From positions 1-62,657 of the forward strand of contig SXOA01000158.1 of NCBI GenBank assembly GCA_005778405.1: a stretch of DNA of 62,657 bases. The letters are read 5' to 3'. How positions within the stretch are numbered: the first letter of the stretch is position 1; each line of letters opens with the position of its first letter. Below, one piece after another: positions 17,987-26,970 of this stretch. This DNA comes from Planctomycetaceae bacterium. Lineage in GTDB: Bacteria > Planctomycetota > Planctomycetia > Pirellulales > Pirellulaceae. Made by a program: the position numbers and the translations under genes. The notes beneath the pieces are model-generated. The model ran no database searches, had not been told where the DNA came from, and was given only the letters and a program-made list of their open reading frames with translations.

Positions 17987-18769
17987 CTACGTAGGCCGCT
18001 TGCCGCTGGCAATCTCATCCTCCCACTCGTCCATCAATGGCCAATCCGTGGCGCACGTGCCCCAATCGGCCATGTGCAGATAGCTGTTCAAGCGGGCGAT
18101 CGTCTTATCGAGCAGCCCGTTGTCCTTCCGAAAAACCGGACCGTGGCTGGGGCAGAGCCACTTCACATCGCTGGCCCGAATACGCTCCAGCGACTTGATG
18201 AAAGCGGGAATGTCGCTCCCGTGATGTGCATCGATGGCCCCCACGCATCCGTCGCGATAGATGTTGTCCCCGCTGAACAGGATGTCCCCCATGCGAAAGC
18301 TGAGCTGGCTGTCGGTATGTCCCGGAGTCAGCCAGACTTCCAGTTCCTTGGCGCCGATTTTGATTTTGTCCCCATCCTCCAAGGTGTGATCAATCTTGAC
18401 TGGTGGCATTTCCATGTGGATGTTCTGGGCCTCGATTTCGGCGAAGGTCCGAAGCTTGTCGCCGGACTCCAGCGGCTGCACGGCCCGCTTGTGGGCGTAG
18501 ACCGGGGCCTTCAAAAGCTGCTTGGCCTTCGCCAGTCCTTGCACGTGGTCCACATCGGCGTGCGTGCCGATGAGCATCTTGCACTTTCCCAGCGGAAAGT
18601 CCATCTGCCTCACTAGCTCCACGATTTCCTCTACGGTCTCATCAAAGCCGATGTCGATCAGCATCCACTCGCTTTGGTCAAAAACCAAATAAACGTTGCA
18701 CCCGAGCAACTCTCCGGCCTGGAAGTTGATTTCAATCACACCTGGAAAAATCGGCTTGCGCGCTATCAT
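17987..18769 (-). CDS. MBL-fold metallo-hydrolase
   Basis: 260 residues of the metallo-beta-lactamase fold. Visible metal motifs are [10 protein letters not shown] (HxDxDH rather than the usual HxHxDH), TPGHTDSQ with its His, a SGDNIYRDG segment with its Asp, and CPSHGPV near the end. The fold hydrolyses esters, thioesters or phosphodiesters; no substrate can be named. A longer reading starts at TTG 18805, but the ATG at 18769 ([16 protein letters not shown]) fits the family start. It converges with the FecR gene, whose stop directly abuts its own. Confidence 0.85.
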   Translation of the reverse strand: MIARKPIFPGVIEINFQAGELLGCNVYLVFDQSEWMLIDIGFDETVEEIVELVRQMDFPLGKCKMLIGTHADVDHVQGLAKAKQLLKAPVYAHKRAVQPLESGDKLRTFAEIEAQNIHMEMPPVKIDHTLEDGDKIKIGAKELEVWLTPGHTDSQLSFRMGDILFSGDNIYRDGCVGAIDAHHGSDIPAFIKSLERIRASDVKWLCPSHGPVFRKDNGLLDKTIARLNSYLHMADWGTCATDWPLMDEWEDEIASGKRPT

Positions 18770-18961
18770 GGGCTGGATTGTAGGGACGGCGGTAAATGTG
18801 TTCAACCTTCACGAGCGGAGGGGGGGAAAAATCTTTCGGTATTCGGGATTATTGAGAATTCGTCTCACCCTTCATGCAGGAATGGCGTTCTGCGCCCGAT
18901 ATCGCTACACGCGGGGTATACTTGAGTCTCCACATTCCTCCTGCCGACAATTCTGCCTTCT

Positions 18962-20119
18962 ATGCTCAATCTTCCGCGAACTTCCCTGCTTTTAGCTGGC
19001 TGGCTGGCTGTTGTGTCCTTTGCTGGCTGCGGCAGTTCGACTCCCGCAATCCCACCTGGTACGACAGGACCAACGACCGGCACGGCCACCACCGCAAAGG
19101 ATCCGAGCAAACTCCCCGATGATGCCGATCTCCTCAAGCAAATTGACGACGCTCTCGATTTCACGCTGGAAAAGCGGCGATTGGATGTGAAAGATCAGGC
19201 GGCCTGGCAAATCATTCATGGGGCACTTGCCTACAAAAGAAAATTCCTCGTCCGGGCCGGCGACAAAGATGTTCCCGCGGTCGAATACGCCCTCGGCGGT
19301 GGCCAAATGAAGGGTTGGCATCTGGAGGAGGGGGACGTGATTGACGAAAAAACCGGCCGCCGAGGAGTGCGGGCACTCTTAGAAGGAGGGTCCCTTGCCG
19401 GACAAGGCCATTACGACCAGTGGATGGGATACCTCTCGGACACAGGGCTCAAGCTCGAAGAGAAAGTCATGGTGGAAGGAAAAGAGCACACGATCGCCGA
19501 CTATGTCCGCCAGATCGAGCTCGATGTGCCGCGTAACATGGAACGCGAGTATAGCTGGACCATCATGGCCCTGACCGCCTATCACCCGACCGACCACAAA
19601 TGGACCGCCAGCGACGGCAAGGAATGGAGCCTGGCACAACTCGTCGAGACGGAGCTCAGCTACAACATCGACGAAAGCCCCTGCGGCGGCACTCACCGCA
19701 TGTACGGCTTGGCCTTGGTCCGCAATCGCCACCTGGCCGCCGGTGGAAAACTGGAAGGGATCTGGCAAAAGTGCGAGGAGAAAATCCAAGCCGAAATCGC
19801 GCGGGCGAAAGCGTCTCAGAACACCGATGGCTCGCTCTCCTCCAAGTATTTCCAGCGCCCCGCCAGTGCCCCCGACATCACCGAGTGGATGGCATCCTCC
19901 GGCCACGTCTTCGAGTTTCTGGCGGAAGCCCTGACCAAGGAGCAGCTTACTAAAGAGGATCTGGATGCGCCCTGGATGAAGCGGGCCGCTTGGAAGCTCT
20001 GCGAGCAGTTCCGCAAGACCAAGGCCGTTGACGTGGAATGCGCCCGCCTGTTCCACGCCACCCACGGGCTGGTGCTGTATCGGGAGAAGGTGTTTGGGCC
20101 GCGGGAGTTTGGAAAGTAG
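18962..20119 (+). CDS. Lipoprotein with prenyltransferase/terpenoid-cyclase-like helical fold
   Basis: 385 residues. A signal with lipobox SFAGC (Cys22) means lipid attachment outside the cytoplasm. The body has repeating helical segments, with ACGGTH-like CGGTHRMYGL (about 240) and QNTDGSLSSKYF (about 280) motifs that recall alpha-alpha toroid proteins. Relatives are numerous in Planctomycetes without a known role. Its stop codon lies inside the first 57-nt repeat. Confidence 0.78.
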   Translation: MLNLPRTSLLLAGWLAVVSFAGCGSSTPAIPPGTTGPTTGTATTAKDPSKLPDDADLLKQIDDALDFTLEKRRLDVKDQAAWQIIHGALAYKRKFLVRAGDKDVPAVEYALGGGQMKGWHLEEGDVIDEKTGRRGVRALLEGGSLAGQGHYDQWMGYLSDTGLKLEEKVMVEGKEHTIADYVRQIELDVPRNMEREYSWTIMALTAYHPTDHKWTASDGKEWSLAQLVETELSYNIDESPCGGTHRMYGLALVRNRHLAAGGKLEGIWQKCEEKIQAEIARAKASQNTDGSLSSKYFQRPASAPDITEWMASSGHVFEFLAEALTKEQLTKEDLDAPWMKRAAWKLCEQFRKTKAVDVECARLFHATHGLVLYREKVFGPREFGK

Positions 20120-20172
20120 TCCGCTCACTCCGCGAGCGGACATTCCTGCACACGAAGTGTGCACGCTACTAT
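20116..20172 (+). repeat. 57-nt two-hairpin repeat, copy 1
   Basis: Begins GTAGTCCGCTCACTCCGCGA and ends GCTACTAT. The first hairpin is CCGCTC/GAGCGG; the second is a perfect TGCACAC-GAA-GTGTGCA. It contains the TAG stop of the lipoprotein gene and ends 3 bp before the stop of the convergent gene. About 49 of 57 positions match copy 2 (21031-21087, inverted). Confidence 0.85.
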
Positions 20173-20175
20173 GCT

Positions 20176-20955
20176 CTACTTTTTGTCCAGCTCTTGAAGC
20201 TTCGCCGCAATCTCCTGCTGCTCTTTTCCCGTGGCGCGAAGGGCAGCGCGGCGATAGTGGATCTTGGCGCTGGAAGTTTTGCCGGCAGTTTCCAACTCGC
20301 GCGCTTTGGCGAGCAACTCAGCGACTTCACCCGCTTTGGCGGCTTCTTCGGCGGCTTGCTGGGCCTTAATTGCAGAGACGCTCAGGTCGCCTCGCTCGGC
20401 GGTGCTGGTGCTGGAGGAGCCGCTGCCGCTCTCGTTGACATCGGTATTACTACTGCCGCTAGCGCCGGGTGAATCTCCTTGCTCGGCCAATCTTTCCAGC
20501 CGCCAGCGGACGGGGGAAACTCCTTCGCCGACGACGGGAATCACGCCGAGCACAAACGGCCGCTGTTGCACCTCGCTGAAGAAGCCCATCCCGCCATTGG
20601 GGACCATCACGCCCGGCGTGCTGGTGGTCAATGTCGAATCACTCCCTTGGCCAGCAGTGAGCAAGAACCTCCCGCTGAAACCATTCCCGCGAAAACCGGC
20701 ACCAAAGTTAGCCTGCGCATTCGGGTCAAATCCTCCAAATCCGGCCGGAACACCTCCACCCCCGCCCCCAAAATTAGCGAACCAGCCCCGCCCTTGCACA
20801 CCCCAAGCGGTCCCAATGTTTTCGTAAAAGCTGTGACTGGCGGAATTGAAGGGGGTCTGCACGAAGGAGTATTGAGCCAAGGTAACGTCGGCCCCACTCA
20901 GGCACGCCAGCCCGGCGACAACTCCCCACAGGCGAGAACTAAGCATTCCACTCAC
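20176..20955 (-). CDS. Secreted Gly-rich protein with C-terminal helical (TPR-like) segment
   Basis: 259 residues. Starting at GTG 20955 (GGAGG site 8 nt upstream; ATG at 20946 is an alternative) gives a signal peptide MLSSRLWGVVAGLACLSG, then a Gly/Phe-rich region with GGGGGG, a beta-rich middle (FLLTAGQGSDSTLTTST, QQRPFVLGVIPVVG), a Ser/Gly linker and a C-terminal helical pair (AELLAKARELETAGKTSSAK) of TPR type. No family function is known to me. An open frame continues upstream to 21285, but it crosses the repeat at 21031-21087 and the neighbouring gene and is not credible. Confidence 0.75.
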   Translation of the reverse strand: MSGMLSSRLWGVVAGLACLSGADVTLAQYSFVQTPFNSASHSFYENIGTAWGVQGRGWFANFGGGGGGVPAGFGGFDPNAQANFGAGFRGNGFSGRFLLTAGQGSDSTLTTSTPGVMVPNGGMGFFSEVQQRPFVLGVIPVVGEGVSPVRWRLERLAEQGDSPGASGSSNTDVNESGSGSSSTSTAERGDLSVSAIKAQQAAEEAAKAGEVAELLAKARELETAGKTSSAKIHYRRAALRATGKEQQEIAAKLQELDKK

Positions 20956-21030
20956 GACTGCTGCCTCCAAAACGACCTCCACCCCTCGACACCCGGATTC
21001 TAGTGCCGCGAGCCGTGCCCAGTCAATGAA

Positions 21031-21087
21031 ATAGTAGCCCGTACACTCCCTGTGCGGGAATGTCCGCTCACGGCGTGAGCGGACTAC
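21031..21087 (-). repeat. 57-nt two-hairpin repeat, copy 2
   Basis: Inverted copy of 20116-20172. On the minus strand it reads GTAGTCCGCTCACGCCGTGA through GCTACTAT. It begins 1-2 nt after the stop codon of the small secreted gene 21089-21343. The first hairpin is extended to CCGCTCAC/GTGAGCGG and the second is CCCG.ACA/TGT.CGGG, so several of the eight differences keep pairing. Confidence 0.85.
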
Positions 21088-21088
21088 T

Positions 21089-21343
21089 CTATCGGAAGCT
21101 CCACTGGGTGTACGTTCGGTACATCCCAAACTGCCGCTGGGGCTGCGACTGGGGGCAGGCGCCGAAATGGCCGTAGGCATAGCCTTGGGTGCGGGCGTCG
21201 AATCCGCGGGCTCCGGTGTGCCCCCCACCCGGTGCCGCAGGAGATTCGGTGCGGCGCAAGAGCAGGTAAGAAGGAGGACCAGCAATTGCCGCGCGAGGGG
21301 CCACGAGAATTGCTAGCAAGAGCGCGATTCGAATCAACCGCAT
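21089..21343 (-). CDS. Small secreted planctomycete protein
   Basis: 84 residues. A signal peptide (MRLIRIALLLAILVAPRAAIA) is followed by a Gly/Arg-rich spacer and a C-terminal YAYGHFGACPQSQPQRQFG... MYRTYTQWSFR pattern. Short secreted proteins ending in this YG-FGA... YTQW signature recur in Planctomycetes, without known role. The ATG follows AGGAAG. It is transcribed toward the Gly-rich secreted gene. Confidence 0.75.
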   Translation of the reverse strand: MRLIRIALLLAILVAPRAAIAGPPSYLLLRRTESPAAPGGGHTGARGFDARTQGYAYGHFGACPQSQPQRQFGMYRTYTQWSFR

Positions 21344-21479
21344 GGGTAAACTTCCTGTTCCATCGATGCCGATTGGGTTCCCTCGGAATGCATCGATTCG
21401 ACGGCGGTCTCTGGACCCCTAATGTCCTCGAGAGTCCGCTCGTAACGGCTACGAAGAGTTTGCCGCCGCCGCGAAAACC

Positions 21480-22046
21480 TCATTTCGCCGCCGCCACTCG
21501 TTCGTACGTTTGCCCAAACAGTTTCCGGTCAACCAGCCAGACATCGGCGGGATGATCATGCCCCTTGTCGGCGTAGTTCTTGATCAGAAAATCTCCCCCT
21601 TTCCCTTGGAGCTTGCCCCATTTGGCGTAGACGACGAACGGATGATCCACCTGAACCGCCATTACTCCTTCCGCATCCGGCCGCGGCAGATATTTTCGCC
21701 AGCCGTCCGTTTCTTCGTCGGTGGCCACGTACTTCTTCTCCAGGTCCGCCTTCTTCTGCGGCCAGATATCCCCTGCCTCACCCTTGCAAAGAAAATGCCC
21801 CGGCTCAACAGTCTCCTCCCCCTCCAGCGTCTTGACCTTCTTCGCTTCCTTGATCTCTTGGGCCCAAATCGGCCGGGTTTTCTTGGCGTGGAACCACTTT
21901 CCTGCGGTGTTGACTTCGTCGAGGAGCACGTGATTGCTGCCGGAGTCCGGCTGTGACTCCGAAACCGCCGGAGCCTTGGGCGTGCCGCAAGACACAAGCA
22001 AGAAAACCGCGCAGCTCAGGAATAGCCCAATAGCAAATCTCTTCAT
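21480..22046 (-). CDS. Putative lipoprotein
   Basis: 188 residues. A signal and lipobox (LLVSC, Cys20) are followed by a mostly hydrophilic protein with AGKWFHAKKTRPIW, ETVEPGHFLCKGEAGDIWPQ and a DHPFVVYAKWGKLQGKGGDF strand region. I recognise no family. The ATG follows GGTGAGGGG. It stands 88 bp below the S9 peptidase stop on the same strand and may form a loose unit with it. Confidence 0.7.
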   Translation of the reverse strand: MKRFAIGLFLSCAVFLLVSCGTPKAPAVSESQPDSGSNHVLLDEVNTAGKWFHAKKTRPIWAQEIKEAKKVKTLEGEETVEPGHFLCKGEAGDIWPQKKADLEKKYVATDEETDGWRKYLPRPDAEGVMAVQVDHPFVVYAKWGKLQGKGGDFLIKNYADKGHDHPADVWLVDRKLFGQTYERVAAAK

Positions 22047-22111
22047 CCCCTCACCCTGCTTCCCTTTGCCTCTCTGCGTCTTCGCGACTTTGCGTTAAGA
22101 AATAGAAAGCC

Positions 22112-22135
22112 GGGCAGACTGCAAGCCTACCCCAC
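22112..22135 (-). repeat. 24-nt AGGCT/AGCCT-type element next to the S9 peptidase stop
   Basis: Reads GGGCAGACTGCAAGCCTACC then CCAC, about 22 of 24 positions identical to the 42868-42888 and 44627-44650 copies. It ends at the stop codon of the S9 peptidase gene. Confidence 0.6.
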
Positions 22136-24096
22136 TACTTGAGGCCAAAACTCTTTTTCAGGAACATCACCTCCACCGCCCGCAGGTAGTCCACGTTCTC
22201 TTTCTTCGCAAAGCCGTGACCTTCGTTGGCGGCATAAACGGTCCAGACGGGTCGACTTTTTTCGCGAACCTTCGCGGCGATTTGCTGCGCCTCGAAAAAC
22301 GGGACGCGAGGGTCGTTTTTGCCATGAACGACGAGCAGGTCGGACTTGATTTTGTCCACGCGATTGGCGGGGCTAATTTTTTCGAAGAAAGCTTTCATCT
22401 TCGGGTCCCGCTCGTCGCCGTACTCGACGCGCCGCAAATCCTGGCGGTAAGCGGAAGTTCTTTCCAGGAACGTGTTGAAGTTGGCGATGCCGACGTTGTC
22501 GATACCGGCTTTGATCTTGTCGGGGAAATTGACCAGGGACGCGAGCACCATGTAGCCGCCATACGAGCCGCCCGTGACCGCCACGCGGCTGGAGTCGAGT
22601 TCATCTTGCGTGGCGATCCAGTCAAGCAGGGCTCCGATGTCCTTGACGCTGTCCTCTCGCGTCTCGGCGTTGTCGAGCTTGAGGTACGTCTTCCCATCGC
22701 CGGTGCTGCCGCGGACGTTGGGAAAGATGACGGCGACGCCGAGCTCGTTGACGTAGAACTGCGTCGCCCCGGTGAAGTACGGCTGGGCCTGCCCTTCGGG
22801 GCCGCCGTGGATGTTGATGAGGACCGGGGCCTTGGGAAGAATGAGCGAGGAGGTTCTCGGCATGTAAACGTGAGCGGGTATCTCGCGGTCATCGAAGGAC
22901 TTGAAGCGGATCCGCTTGGGAGTGACGAACGCAGCCGGATTGAGGCCGCCAACTTCACTGAAAGTCCAGCGGGTCAGTTCGCCGTTGTCGAGATTGACGG
23001 AGTAGGCATCCGCCGGTGCATCCGGCCGGGCGAGTGTGAAGCCGAGATGCTTGCCGTCGGGGGAGAATTCGAGCGAGGAGACAATGCCGAGGGGGAGCTT
23101 GAGTTCGCGGCGGTTTGGCTGCTGGGATTCACTTTCAGAAATGACAAAGACCTTGCTCGCGCCGTCCTCGTTCACCGAGAAGGCGACGAGGCCGGTCTTG
23201 GCATCGATCTCCAAGCCGTTTACGTCCCAAGGAATATCCGCCGTGAGGTTTTTATACTCGCCACTCTTTTTCTCGCGGCGATAGAGCTGCGAGAACTCTC
23301 CCTCGGCATCGGCGACGATGTAAATGAATTCGCCGCTGGGGGAAAACGCCATCGGGCCATAGGAGGCCTTTTCCTCATTCACGCGGGGCAGTTCGGATTT
23401 TTGGCCCGACTTGAGGTCGAGGAGGGCCGGATACGATTCGTTCGCCGACACCGTCCGAATGAGCGCCAACGTCTGACCGTCCTGCGACCAATCCGCTGCC
23501 GACCAGAATTCGTTTCTCACCTCCATCAGCAGCTTCGAACCGGACTTGCGCGGATGGGCCAAATACAGATCGGTATCACGTCCATTCCGCTGGTTGCTGC
23601 TAATGATCATCCGCGAGCCGTCCTCGTGAACAACATTGATGCCGTTGCGGGATTTGCCATCCGTCAACAGCGTAGTTTTGAAATTCTTTCGGTCCAGAAA
23701 ATAAATCTGGTTGTTCTCATTCCCCCCGCTCCCCATTGAAAGCAGCATTCCCTCGTCCTTGGCCCCCGGAATGAATCCCCCATCCACCGGCTCATCAAAG
23801 AACGTAATCTGCTCCCGCCGTCCCCCCGGCTCATACACGCGGTGAAGCTGCAGCGAATTGCCAAACCGGGTCCGGATCAGAATCCCCTTCCCCGCCGGAT
23901 CCCAGCCGGCGAATCCGGCAGCCCGCAGGTTCTGATACTGGGCCAGTTTGGCTTGCAATTCCGCGGGAACCGGAGGGACTTCTTCGGTTTCGATGGCAGC
24001 GGGCTTGCGGGGATCGAGGGCACTTTCCACTGCCTGCGAACGAGCGACAATGCTGAAAGCGACAAAAAACGTGACGAACAAGAAGCTACGTATCAT
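22135..24096 (-). CDS. S9 family (prolyl oligopeptidase-type) serine peptidase
   Basis: 653 residues. A signal peptide (about 1-22) is followed by a WD40/beta-propeller half (about 60-390) and an alpha/beta-hydrolase half. The nucleophile motif GGSYGGYM has Ser at about 510; the acid lies in HGKNDPRVPFFEAQQ and the His in ANEGHGF. It is probably a periplasmic oligopeptidase or acylaminoacyl peptidase. Its ATG overlaps the amidase stop (4 nt), so the two enzymes are made together and may act on related amide substrates. Confidence 0.92.
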   Translation of the reverse strand: MIRSFLFVTFFVAFSIVARSQAVESALDPRKPAAIETEEVPPVPAELQAKLAQYQNLRAAGFAGWDPAGKGILIRTRFGNSLQLHRVYEPGGRREQITFFDEPVDGGFIPGAKDEGMLLSMGSGGNENNQIYFLDRKNFKTTLLTDGKSRNGINVVHEDGSRMIISSNQRNGRDTDLYLAHPRKSGSKLLMEVRNEFWSAADWSQDGQTLALIRTVSANESYPALLDLKSGQKSELPRVNEEKASYGPMAFSPSGEFIYIVADAEGEFSQLYRREKKSGEYKNLTADIPWDVNGLEIDAKTGLVAFSVNEDGASKVFVISESESQQPNRRELKLPLGIVSSLEFSPDGKHLGFTLARPDAPADAYSVNLDNGELTRWTFSEVGGLNPAAFVTPKRIRFKSFDDREIPAHVYMPRTSSLILPKAPVLINIHGGPEGQAQPYFTGATQFYVNELGVAVIFPNVRGSTGDGKTYLKLDNAETREDSVKDIGALLDWIATQDELDSSRVAVTGGSYGGYMVLASLVNFPDKIKAGIDNVGIANFNTFLERTSAYRQDLRRVEYGDERDPKMKAFFEKISPANRVDKIKSDLLVVHGKNDPRVPFFEAQQIAAKVREKSRPVWTVYAANEGHGFAKKENVDYLRAVEVMFLKKSFGLK

Positions 24097-25460
24097 GGTG
24101 TTTGCTCAGATTTCGAGGCTCGAAGTAACGGAGGTCGCAGACTAAGGTTAAGACACTTTTCGATCTCATTAGCGACCGGAATGAGTGCGTTTTCTCCCGT
24201 CCAACCGCCGTAGGTGAGTTGAAGACCAAGAGGCAACCCAGTGGAAGTAAAGCCGCTAGGTATTGTGACGGCAAACTGCCCAAGGAAGCTCCAAAGCGAG
24301 TTAAAGACTGGGTCACCTGTTGTGTCGAGATTCGGGGCGGCTGTGGGTGTGGAAGGCATCAAGAGTATGGGCACACAATTGTCAGCAAACAGTTTATGTA
24401 ACTCCTGACTTGCCAATTCGCGAAATTCCCTTTGCCGGCGCAAAGCGTAAGCGTAGTCGAGTGTGGTGCAATGTCGTCCTTCATTAATCAAGCTGCGAAT
24501 CCTCGGAGCGAAACTCTCAGCATTTCTCTCAAAGGCGTCACGATGCACTTCAGCGGCCTCTACGGCCATAATGCGGCGATGCAGCACAGGAATTTCAGCG
24601 AACCATCCTGGTACCTCCAGAGGGAGGATCTCGAAGCGATGCGAAAGTTTGCTAATGACCTCTTCAAAGTTTTTTCGGGTTGATGCATCAGCCTGCTCAA
24701 CCAGTCCACCGCGAAGTACGAACAGCCGTTCCGGAATCCGATGAGGAACCATCCCCCCGATGTTGTTGCTGCCGTGCGAGAAGACGCAGCGACTGAAGAT
24801 TTCGTAGACGTCCTCGATCGTGCGAGCAATAGGTCCTACATGGTCCAGGTGCATGCTGAAAGGAAAAATGCCGTCGAGCGGAATGTAGCCATGATTTGCC
24901 TTGATACCCACCACCCCGCAGTAGCTCGCCGGCCGGATGATGCTGCCGCCGGTTTGGGTGCCGAGGGCGGCCATGCACATTTCCATGGCGACGGCAGCGG
25001 CGCTGCCGCTGCTGGAGCCGCCGGGGGTGTGGTTGAGGTTCCAGGGGTTGCGGGTGGGGGGCGGGTCGAAGCTGGCCCACTCGGTGGTGACCGTCTTACC
25101 GAGAAAGATCGCGCCGGCTTCTCTCAAGGTAGCCACAACAAATGCGTCTTTACTCGCCACGTGCCCTGCTCGGAGCTTGCTGCCGCACAGGGTTGGCCAG
25201 CCTGCCACGTCGATGATGTCCTTGATGCCAATCGGAATTCCGTGCAGCGGCCCCACCGGCTCCTGGCCGTCGTCGAGCATCTTCCCCAGCCGGCGGGCCT
25301 CGGCGCGAGCACCTTCCTCGTCCACCATCACCCAGGCGTGAATCTGGTCCTCGAACTGGTGAATCCGCCCCAGACAATGCTCGACCAGGTCAATCGGCCG
25401 CAGCTTGCCGCGCCGCATCAAAGTTTGGGCATCGGCAATGAAGGGAAGTTCAGCGAGCAT
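24093..25460 (-). CDS. Amidase (amidase signature family)
   Basis: 455 residues. The Ser-cisSer-Lys triad is visible: Lys80 in GIPIGIKDII, the Ser stretch in TPGGSSSGSA (149-151) and nucleophile Ser173 in GTQTGGSIIRPA. The family includes GatA and many secondary amidases; the absence of gatB/gatC neighbours and the C-terminal divergence argue for a stand-alone amidase. I chose ATG 25460 because MLAELPFIAD... fits the family N-terminus; a longer TTG reading (25580) would run into the leader of the divergent DUF1501 gene. Coupled to the S9 peptidase downstream. Confidence 0.88.
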   Translation of the reverse strand: MLAELPFIADAQTLMRRGKLRPIDLVEHCLGRIHQFEDQIHAWVMVDEEGARAEARRLGKMLDDGQEPVGPLHGIPIGIKDIIDVAGWPTLCGSKLRAGHVASKDAFVVATLREAGAIFLGKTVTTEWASFDPPPTRNPWNLNHTPGGSSSGSAAAVAMEMCMAALGTQTGGSIIRPASYCGVVGIKANHGYIPLDGIFPFSMHLDHVGPIARTIEDVYEIFSRCVFSHGSNNIGGMVPHRIPERLFVLRGGLVEQADASTRKNFEEVISKLSHRFEILPLEVPGWFAEIPVLHRRIMAVEAAEVHRDAFERNAESFAPRIRSLINEGRHCTTLDYAYALRRQREFRELASQELHKLFADNCVPILLMPSTPTAAPNLDTTGDPVFNSLWSFLGQFAVTIPSGFTSTGLPLGLQLTYGGWTGENALIPVANEIEKCLNLSLRPPLLRASKSEQTP

Positions 25461-25626
25461 GACGCCAAGGTAACGGACAAGCAGGGGGAGGTTCAAGGTT
25501 CCGCGTTCAAAGATGGCGTCAACTGGAGGCTCTTCGATTTCGGTAAGCTTGGAAACATCAACGAATTTTGATACAATCAAGTCGCCGATGAAGATTCGGT
25601 ATGGACTCGAACATCGAGAGAAACTG

Positions 25627-26967
25627 ATGCTTTCAATTTACGGACAGCCCCAGCGACTCTGCAGCGGACTTTCGCGGCGGGAAATGCTCACCATTGGTGC
25701 CCTCGGCGTCGGTGGGCTGGCGTTGCCAGACCTTTTGCGTGCAGAAGCGAAGCAAGGGCTGGGGAAGTCTCGCAAAGCAGTCATCATGATTTACCTCTGC
25801 GGAGCCCCGCCGCATCAGGACATGTTCGACCTGAAGATGGACGCCCCCGCGGAAATCCGGGGGGAGTTTCAGCCCATCGAGACTAGCGTCCCCGGCGTTC
25901 AAATCTGTGAGCACATGCCGCGGCTAGCGAAGATGATGGATAAGCTGGTCCCGATTCGCACCATGGTCGGCTCCCCCAACGGCAACCACGACTCCTTCAT
26001 CTGTTACACCGGCCGCTCCTTCGACCGCCAGCCGCCAGGGGGCTGGCCGTCGCTCGGCTCGACGCTGTCCAAACTCCAAGGGTCCACAACGCCCGGCATT
26101 CCGCCGTTCGTCGGCCTGTCGCCACGGGCCGGCCATCCGCCGTATGGCTCCCCTGGCCATCCCGGTTTCCTTGGCCCGGCTCACAGCGCTTTCCGGCCCA
26201 ATGGCGAAGGGCAGGCGGACCTGACGCTTGGCGGCATCACGGTCGACCGCCTCGGCGACCGCAAGCACCTGCTTTCCGGTTTCGACCGCCTCCGCCGCGA
26301 AGTCGATGCCAGCGGCAAGCTCGACGGCCTCGACGCCTTCACGCAGCAGGCCCTCGGCATCCTCACCACCAGCAAGCTGGCCGAAGCTCTCGACGTCAGC
26401 AAAGAGGATCCCAAAATCCGCGAGCGTTACGGCAAAGGTTTTCCGCAAAACTACGGCGACGGTGCCCCGCGCAATCAGGAACATTTTCTGATCGCCCGCC
26501 GCCTCGTCGAAGCCGGTGCCCGCTGTGTCACGCTCAACTTCGGCCGCTGGGATTTTCACAGCCAAAACTTCTCGGAATTCAAAAACACCCACGGCCCGCA
26601 GTTCGACCAGGGAATGGCCGCCCTGGTGCAAGACCTGCACGAGCGGGGGCTCGACCAGGACGTCTCCGTCGTCGCCTGGGGTGAATTCGGCCGGACGCCG
26701 GTCATCAACAAAGAGGCCGGCCGCGATCACTGGCCGCAAGTCGGCTGTGCCCTCCTCGCTGGCGGCGGCATGAAAATGGGCCAGGTCATCGGCGCGACCG
26801 ACCGGCTCGGCGGCGAACCCGTCAATCGCCCCGTCCACTTTGGCGAAGTCCTCGCCACCCTCTACCAGAGGCTCGGCCTCGACCCCAACAAAACCACCAT
26901 CCGGGACCTTGCCGGTAGGCCGCAGTATTTGGTGGATGGGCATAAGCCGATGGCAGAGTTGGTATAA
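25627..26967 (+). CDS. DUF1501 (sulfatase-like) exported protein
   Basis: 446 residues. The N-terminus LCSGLSRREMLTIGALGVGG has a Tat-like twin-arginine SRR motif and a hydrophobic core, as is usual in this family, so export is likely folded. Family blocks include MIYLCGAPPHQDMFDLK, GNHDSFICYTGR, and GEFGRTPVINKEAGRDHWP near the end. DUF1501 proteins have an alkaline-phosphatase/sulfatase-like fold and accompany PSD1 proteins in Planctomycetes; their reaction is unknown. ATG 25588 in the same frame is an alternative start. Confidence 0.92.
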   Translation: MLSIYGQPQRLCSGLSRREMLTIGALGVGGLALPDLLRAEAKQGLGKSRKAVIMIYLCGAPPHQDMFDLKMDAPAEIRGEFQPIETSVPGVQICEHMPRLAKMMDKLVPIRTMVGSPNGNHDSFICYTGRSFDRQPPGGWPSLGSTLSKLQGSTTPGIPPFVGLSPRAGHPPYGSPGHPGFLGPAHSAFRPNGEGQADLTLGGITVDRLGDRKHLLSGFDRLRREVDASGKLDGLDAFTQQALGILTTSKLAEALDVSKEDPKIRERYGKGFPQNYGDGAPRNQEHFLIARRLVEAGARCVTLNFGRWDFHSQNFSEFKNTHGPQFDQGMAALVQDLHERGLDQDVSVVAWGEFGRTPVINKEAGRDHWPQVGCALLAGGGMKMGQVIGATDRLGGEPVNRPVHFGEVLATLYQRLGLDPNKTTIRDLAGRPQYLVDGHKPMAELV

Positions 26968-26970
26968 ACG

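Noticed and set aside
22216..23739. 507-codon plus-strand open frame
   Set aside because: Shadow of the S9 peptidase, which has intact catalytic motifs.
25513..25626. Longer start for the DUF1501 gene
   Set aside because: Family N-terminus with twin-arginine motif starts at 25627; the longer form adds unrelated residues and overlaps the amidase leader.
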